Shown: in pieces, positions 60,134 to 64,000 of the stretch
Layout: each line of letters opens with the position of its first letter
How positions within the stretch are numbered: position 1 is the first letter of the stretch
DNA from: Caldatribacterium sp051549785
GTDB lineage: Bacteria > Atribacterota > Atribacteria > Atribacterales > Caldatribacteriaceae
Length of the DNA stretch: 64,000 bases
Assembly (NCBI RefSeq): GCF_051549785.1
Contig: NZ_CP189974.1
Span: forward strand, 372,001-436,000
Direction of reading: 5' to 3'
Made by a program: the position numbers and the translations under genes
The notes under the pieces: generated by a model
Told to the model about the DNA's origin: nothing
Seen by the model: only the letters and a program-made list of their open reading frames with translations
The model's database searches: none

Positions 60134-61128
60134 ACGCCTCTTCTCCGCTTCTGCTCAAGATTCTGCCGGTAAGCACTGAGCGTCGCCGCAAGGACGATGA
60201 TGAACCCCATGATGACCTGGTGCCAGTAGGCCGAAGCCTTCATGAGGATGAGGCCGTTTTTGACGAAGGCGATGAAGAGCACTCCAAGGACCACCCCAAG
60301 GGGTGACCCGGCACCTCCAAAGACGCTGGCACCACCAAGGATTGCCGCTGCCAAAACATCAAGCTCCCTCCCCACGATGGCATTGGGTTGAATCATCTGG
60401 TTGAGCTCGGCATGGACAAAACCGGCAAGCCCGGCGAGAAAGCCGATGTAGCAGTACACGAAAAGCTGGATACGGAAGATGTCAAAACCGGCTCTCCGGG
60501 CGGCTTCGCTGTTCCCTCCCAGGGCGTAGACCTTGCGGCCAATGGGGAGGTACCGCAGTATAAGCCAGGTGACAACGGCAATGAGGAACCACACTACTGT
60601 GAAAATCGAAAGCCCGTAATCCACGCCTTTCTCCGAGACAAGCGTCAACACCTTCAGGCGGGCGAAATCCCGGAAAGGTGCAGGAAAACCGTAAATCCAC
60701 TTCCCTTTGCTGATCACCATCAAGAGGCCGTAGAAAACGTTGAGGTTCGAGATGGTGATGATGACCGGGTGTACCCGTGTCCGGTTCACCAGAAAAGCGT
60801 TGAAGGCCCCCAGGGCAATGCCGATGGGAATGGGAATGAGGAAGGCCAGGAACACGCTCTCTACAGCGTACCGGGTGATGAGTACCCCCATGATGTACTG
60901 GGCTACCGTGGCAATGGCGGTGAAAGAAACGTCAATACCTCCGGAAATCAAAACGACGAGTTCACCCAGCGCCACAATGCCCAGAAAGGAGTTGTTCCGC
61001 AGCACGTCGAAGATGTTCTCAAGAGTCGCAAACTTCGGGTTGAGGAGAAAGAGCACAACCGAAAGGACAAGAAGAACGCCGACGAGGTACACCTCAGTGC
61101 TTCGCACAACTCGCCCAAGCAAGGCCAT
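60130..61128 (-). CDS. Ribose/AI-2-type ABC permease (RbsC/LsrC family), first permease
   Basis: The 332-residue protein shows ISGGIDVSFTAIATVAQYI, GGNSEAARRAGFDIFRIQLF and AAILGGASVFGGAGSPLGVV, hallmark RbsC-family segments. It lies 5 bp after the ATPase gene. Confidence 0.93.
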   Translation of the reverse strand: MALLGRVVRSTEVYLVGVLLVLSVVLFLLNPKFATLENIFDVLRNNSFLGIVALGELVVLISGGIDVSFTAIATVAQYIMGVLITRYAVESVFLAFLIPIPIGIALGAFNAFLVNRTRVHPVIITISNLNVFYGLLMVISKGKWIYGFPAPFRDFARLKVLTLVSEKGVDYGLSIFTVVWFLIAVVTWLILRYLPIGRKVYALGGNSEAARRAGFDIFRIQLFVYCYIGFLAGLAGFVHAELNQMIQPNAIVGRELDVLAAAILGGASVFGGAGSPLGVVLGVLFIAFVKNGLILMKASAYWHQVIMGFIIVLAATLSAYRQNLEQKRRRGV

Positions 61129-61133
61129 CGCTC

Positions 61134-62630
61134 CTATCCTACGATTTCCCGCCGGAGGGCTTCTTCCGTAACCTCAGAGGGCCGGTATTCCCGAACAATT
61201 CTTCCCTCCCGCATGACGAGAATCCGGTGGCAAACCTTGAGAACCTCGTGCTCCTCATCGGAGATGAAGAGAATGCCGATACCACGGTCCCGGGCAAGGC
61301 CAAGGGCCATCTCGTAGATGCTCTCCTTTGCCGCCACATCCACCCCGTGGGTCGGTGTATCGAGGATGAGAATCTTGGGAGCGGTGAGAATCCAGCGAGA
61401 AAGGACGACCTTCTGCTGGTTTCCCCCTGACAGCGACCGGACCGGCGCGTCCGCTGCCGGGGCCTTGATGCCAAAGTCCCGAATAGCTCGCTCCGCAACG
61501 GCGATTTTCCTTGAGGGATGGAGAAAACCAGAGCGGCTCACAAGCTCATGAAGAATCGTCACCGCAATGTTATCGGCGACAGGCTGATCGAGCACCAGCC
61601 CTTGGAGGAGGCGATTCTCAGGAACATAGCCAATACCGTGGCGAATGGCATCCCGGTTGGAGCGGAAGACAACCTCCTTCCCCTCGAGGAAGATTTTCCC
61701 GGAATCCGGAGGACGAAGGCCGAAGATGGTCAGAGCCACCTCGGTCCGTCCCGACCCCCGGGGACCGATGAGGCCGAGGATTTCCCCTTGGTGCAGGGTA
61801 AAGCTCACATCAGCGTACTCCCCCCTCCGGGTCAGGCGCTCCACCCGGAGGATTTCCTGAGTCTCAGGGAGGGGAGTCACCAGGGATTCTGCGGTGATTT
61901 CCTTCCCCGTCATGAGGAAAGAGAGCTTCACCCTGTTGAGCTCCTCTTTGGGGAAGGTTCCGACTTTTACACCGTCCCGGAGCACCGTCACCACGTCGCT
62001 AATTTCCAGAACCTCATCAAGACGATGGCTAATGAAGACAAAGGCGATGCCCTGAGCTCTGAGCTCTCGAATGAAGCCAAAAAGCCGCTGAACTTCCCGA
62101 AAAGTCAAAGAGGAAGTGGGCTCATCGAGAATGATGAGCTTGGCGCTGCTGGCAATTGCCCGGCAGATGGCCACAAGCTGCTGGTCGGCAAAGGAAAGAC
62201 GACCTACAATCTCCTGGGGATCAAGCTCCACGCCGAGGCGTCCAAGGACTTCCAGAGCCCGTCGCTCCATGTCCTTCCAGGTCACGAACGACCGGTGCCG
62301 CTCGATGTACTCATGGGCGAAAATGTTCTCTGCCACCGAGAGGTTCGGGAAAAGCGAGAGATCCTGATGCACTACGTGAATCCCGCGCTTGAAGGCAAGG
62401 TACGGCGTGAGGCGGGAAATCTTCTGTCCTTCGATGAAAATCTCACCCTCTTCAGGCTGCACTACCCCTGTGGCAATCTTCACGAGGGTGCTCTTCCCCG
62501 AACCGTTTTCCCCCACAAGGCCGTGGACCTCTCCCGGAAGAACAGAGAACTCTACGTCCCGAAGCGCCACAACGCCACCGTAGCGCTTGGTGATATGGGC
62601 AAGCCGGAGCACGGGAAGCTTCTCAGGCAT
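61134..62630 (-). CDS. Ribose/AI-2-type ABC ATPase with two nucleotide-binding domains (RbsA/LsrA family)
   Basis: The 498-residue protein has a normal first domain (Walker A GENGSGKST, signature LSFADQQLV, Walker B LIILDEPTSSL). In the second domain Walker A is GPRGSGRTE, the signature is LSGGNQQKVVLSRW, and Walker B ends LDTPTHGVD, with Thr instead of catalytic Glu. The second site is therefore probably inactive. It follows the binding-protein gene after a terminator-like hairpin. Confidence 0.94.
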   Translation of the reverse strand: MPEKLPVLRLAHITKRYGGVVALRDVEFSVLPGEVHGLVGENGSGKSTLVKIATGVVQPEEGEIFIEGQKISRLTPYLAFKRGIHVVHQDLSLFPNLSVAENIFAHEYIERHRSFVTWKDMERRALEVLGRLGVELDPQEIVGRLSFADQQLVAICRAIASSAKLIILDEPTSSLTFREVQRLFGFIRELRAQGIAFVFISHRLDEVLEISDVVTVLRDGVKVGTFPKEELNRVKLSFLMTGKEITAESLVTPLPETQEILRVERLTRRGEYADVSFTLHQGEILGLIGPRGSGRTEVALTIFGLRPPDSGKIFLEGKEVVFRSNRDAIRHGIGYVPENRLLQGLVLDQPVADNIAVTILHELVSRSGFLHPSRKIAVAERAIRDFGIKAPAADAPVRSLSGGNQQKVVLSRWILTAPKILILDTPTHGVDVAAKESIYEMALGLARDRGIGILFISDEEHEVLKVCHRILVMREGRIVREYRPSEVTEEALRREIVG

Positions 62631-62646
62631 ATCTTTACTCCAAAAG

Positions 62647-62675
62647 AAAGCGCCGGGGTTTTACCCCGGCGCTTT
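62647..62675 (-). terminator. Hairpin between binding-protein and ATPase genes
   Basis: A 13-bp stem (AAAGCGCCGGGGT with its complement, 3-base loop) is followed by CTTTTGG on the minus strand, as expected for partial termination after the binding-protein gene. Confidence 0.85.
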
Positions 62676-62678
62676 TTC

Positions 62679-63695
62679 TCAGAATCCCAGAGCCTCTGCG
62701 GCCTCGGCGTTGGGCATGAGTTTGATCTGGTTCACGCTGATGACCTTACCCTCAACCTTGATGGGGCCAAGACCTGGGATTTCCATACCTTCCTTGATCT
62801 CCACACCGTCAAGGATTTGCTTGGCGATGTAGACCATAGCATACCCGGCATCCTTCGGGTCCCAAAGCTGCGCCCAGTCCACAGCCCCGGTCTTGAGGTA
62901 GGGTGCAACGGTGGAAGGAATGGCGCTCCCCACAACGATAATCTTGTCCTCCATGCCCTTCTCCGCCACAGCCTGCGCAGCACCAATCGGCCCAAGGCTT
63001 CCCCACCCGATGACGGCCTTAAGCTGGTCGCCATAGGTGGTGATGAGGTCAAGGACTGCTGCTCGCGAATCCTCAACGGACTCGGCGGTGGGGAGACGCG
63101 AGGTGAGTTCCTTCAGGAAAGGATATTTCTCCTTGGCGTAGGCGAGGGCTGTGTCTGCCCAGAAGTTGTGGAGCGGAACGGTGAGGCTTCCCACAAGCAT
63201 CACGAAGCCTGCAGGATTCTCAGGGGTGTATTTTTCGAGTTCCCCGGCCTCCTTGAGCTTCTCCACGATGACATCGATGGGGTTCTTCCCGTACTGGACA
63301 CTGTCAATGGTCTCCACGTCCCAATCGATGGCCTCGGTCTCAAAAGGCGACTCATGCGTAATCACCACAATACCTTTCTCCCGTGCCTTCTGGAAGACCG
63401 GAGCCAGAGCCTTGGCATCGTTGGGGACAACACAGACGGCGTTCACGCCACGGGTTACAAGGTCCTCCACCATCTGGACCTGGGGGGCAGGATCAGCAGT
63501 GGCAGGCCCCACAAGGTACGCGTTCACCCCGAGTTCCTTGGCCGCCTGCTCCACACCCTCGGCCATACGGTTGAACCAGGGGATACCGGCGATCTTGACG
63601 ACCACCGCAATCTCATAGGGCTTCTGCGCCCAGGCCACCGAAAAGAGCAACACAGAGAGCAGGAACACCACACCGACCAGTACCGCTCGCTTCAT
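62679..63695 (-). CDS. Periplasmic sugar/AI-2-like binding protein (family 4)
   Basis: The 338-residue protein has a signal peptide (MKRAVLVGVVFLLSVLLFSVAWA) and an RbsB/LsrB fold: VVVKIAGIPWFNRMAEGVEQ, LGVNAYLVGPATADPAPQVQ, VTRGVNAVCVVPNDAKALAP, and KGIVVITHESPFE. It is closer to LsrB/RhaS than to RbsB. GGAGGTGAGACTCT precedes the ATG and a TACAAT lies upstream. Ligand uncertain: rhamnose, AI-2 or a related sugar. Confidence 0.92.
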   Translation of the reverse strand: MKRAVLVGVVFLLSVLLFSVAWAQKPYEIAVVVKIAGIPWFNRMAEGVEQAAKELGVNAYLVGPATADPAPQVQMVEDLVTRGVNAVCVVPNDAKALAPVFQKAREKGIVVITHESPFETEAIDWDVETIDSVQYGKNPIDVIVEKLKEAGELEKYTPENPAGFVMLVGSLTVPLHNFWADTALAYAKEKYPFLKELTSRLPTAESVEDSRAAVLDLITTYGDQLKAVIGWGSLGPIGAAQAVAEKGMEDKIIVVGSAIPSTVAPYLKTGAVDWAQLWDPKDAGYAMVYIAKQILDGVEIKEGMEIPGLGPIKVEGKVISVNQIKLMPNAEAAEALGF

Positions 63696-63791
63696 AGAGT
63701 CTCACCTCCATCTTTATTGTAGCAAAAGGGGAGGGAAAAGAGAACGCGTCTTGGAGACTTTTCGGACCTGAAGCAGGACGGAGAAAAAGGG

Positions 63792-63820
63792 TTGATTCCG
63801 ACTGGTTGGTCGACTACAAT
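63792..63820 (+). promoter_or_regulatory. Promoter of the MATE exporter gene
   Basis: TTGATT (63792-63797), 17-base spacer, TACAAT (63815-63820). The spacer contains GGTTGGTCGAC and could hold a regulator site. The ATG follows about 35 bases later after GGAGGAGGAG. Confidence 0.75.
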
Positions 63821-63854
63821 GGTAGCAACGCACCGGAGGAGGAGAGCACGAACC

Positions 63855-64000
63855 ATGAAAGCTGGACGTCTTACGGATTTCACCCAGGGGAGCATCCCTC
63901 GCCATCTCATTGTTTTCTCCATCCCTATGCTCCTTGGGAATCTCCTGCAGACCTTCTACAACACCGTGGACAGCATCTGGGTCGGGAGGTTCCTCGGGCC
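63855..64000 (+). CDS. MATE-family multidrug exporter, N-terminal part
   Basis: The first 48 residues (MKAGRLTDFTQGSIPRHLIV, then FSIPMLLGNLLQTFYNTVDS and IWVGRFLG) are typical of the first helices of MATE exporters, which expel cationic compounds using a sodium or proton gradient. The remainder is outside the window. Confidence 0.92.
   Translation, partial: MKAGRLTDFTQGSIPRHLIVFSIPMLLGNLLQTFYNTVDSIWVGRFLG

Overview
The window looks like a chromosomal segment of a thermophilic, diderm, flagellated, saccharolytic bacterium. The diderm evidence is an LptA/LptD-like pair and an SLH-coiled-coil-beta-barrel outer-membrane protein ending in Phe. The thermophile evidence is a branched-polyamine synthase (BpsA) and a TtuA-type tRNA thiolase. 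Gene style (high GC, GGAGG ribosome binding sites, many 4-bp ATGA/GTGA overlaps, sugar ABC operons) would fit Atribacterota/Caldatribacterium-like bacteria, or less likely Synergistota or Thermotogota-like lineages. The taxon is an inference; no rRNA or other decisive marker is present.

Region 1-9.3 kb, mostly minus strand: a partial ICMT-like methyltransferase, a HypE-like AIR-synthase protein, a bactofilin, the major SLH porin with a long leader, then an envelope operon (lptA-like, lptD-like, lipoprotein, clostripain-type lipoprotein peptidase, bpsA). Region 9.4-18 kb: endonuclease III on plus, then a minus-strand block holding a cobalamin/corrinoid importer (btuCD, with btuF under a cobalamin riboswitch) followed by a DUF4384/Ig-like exported protein, a PAS-GGDEF diguanylate cyclase and an unrecognised 506-aa protein.

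Region 18-22 kb is an accessory hotspot at a tRNA-Val(TAC) gene. The 3' half of the tRNA is duplicated 1,005 bp downstream and brackets an MntA/HepT toxin-antitoxin pair. Beyond it lie a nitroreductase pseudogene, a protein with 22-residue repeats and a second, decayed HEPN/MNT pair.

Region 22-29.7 kb is a late flagellar block: fliT-like, fliS, fliD, flaG, flagellin, and a TPR-glycosyltransferase that has its own sigma-28-type promoter, which suggests flagellin glycosylation. Next to it is a methyltransferase-glycosyltransferase fusion interrupted by one in-frame TGA. Region 29.7-31 kb carries degenerate interspersed repeats and a HicB gene with a frameshifted hicA.

Region 31-42 kb: an ArsP/UPF0718 permease, an aminotransferase-PdxA pair, glycogen branching enzyme, a DEDDy exonuclease, a cyclase-family hydrolase, 6-phosphofructokinase, an inositol-monophosphatase-like phosphatase, DUF1659/DUF2922 proteins and a GH1 beta-glucosidase. 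Region 42-54.5 kb is one 12-gene minus-strand operon for a polyol or pentose-like substrate: transaldolase-family protein, binding protein, two permeases, a small DUF2160-like membrane protein, two different ATPases, cupin, aldehyde dehydrogenase, xylulokinase-like kinase, D-2-hydroxyacid dehydrogenase and a DapA-superfamily aldolase/dehydratase. The right end holds a membrane diguanylate cyclase, ttuA, an ABC-2 exporter, an ECF S-component, a ribose/AI-2-type ABC transporter (binding protein, ATPase, two permeases) and the start of a MATE exporter.
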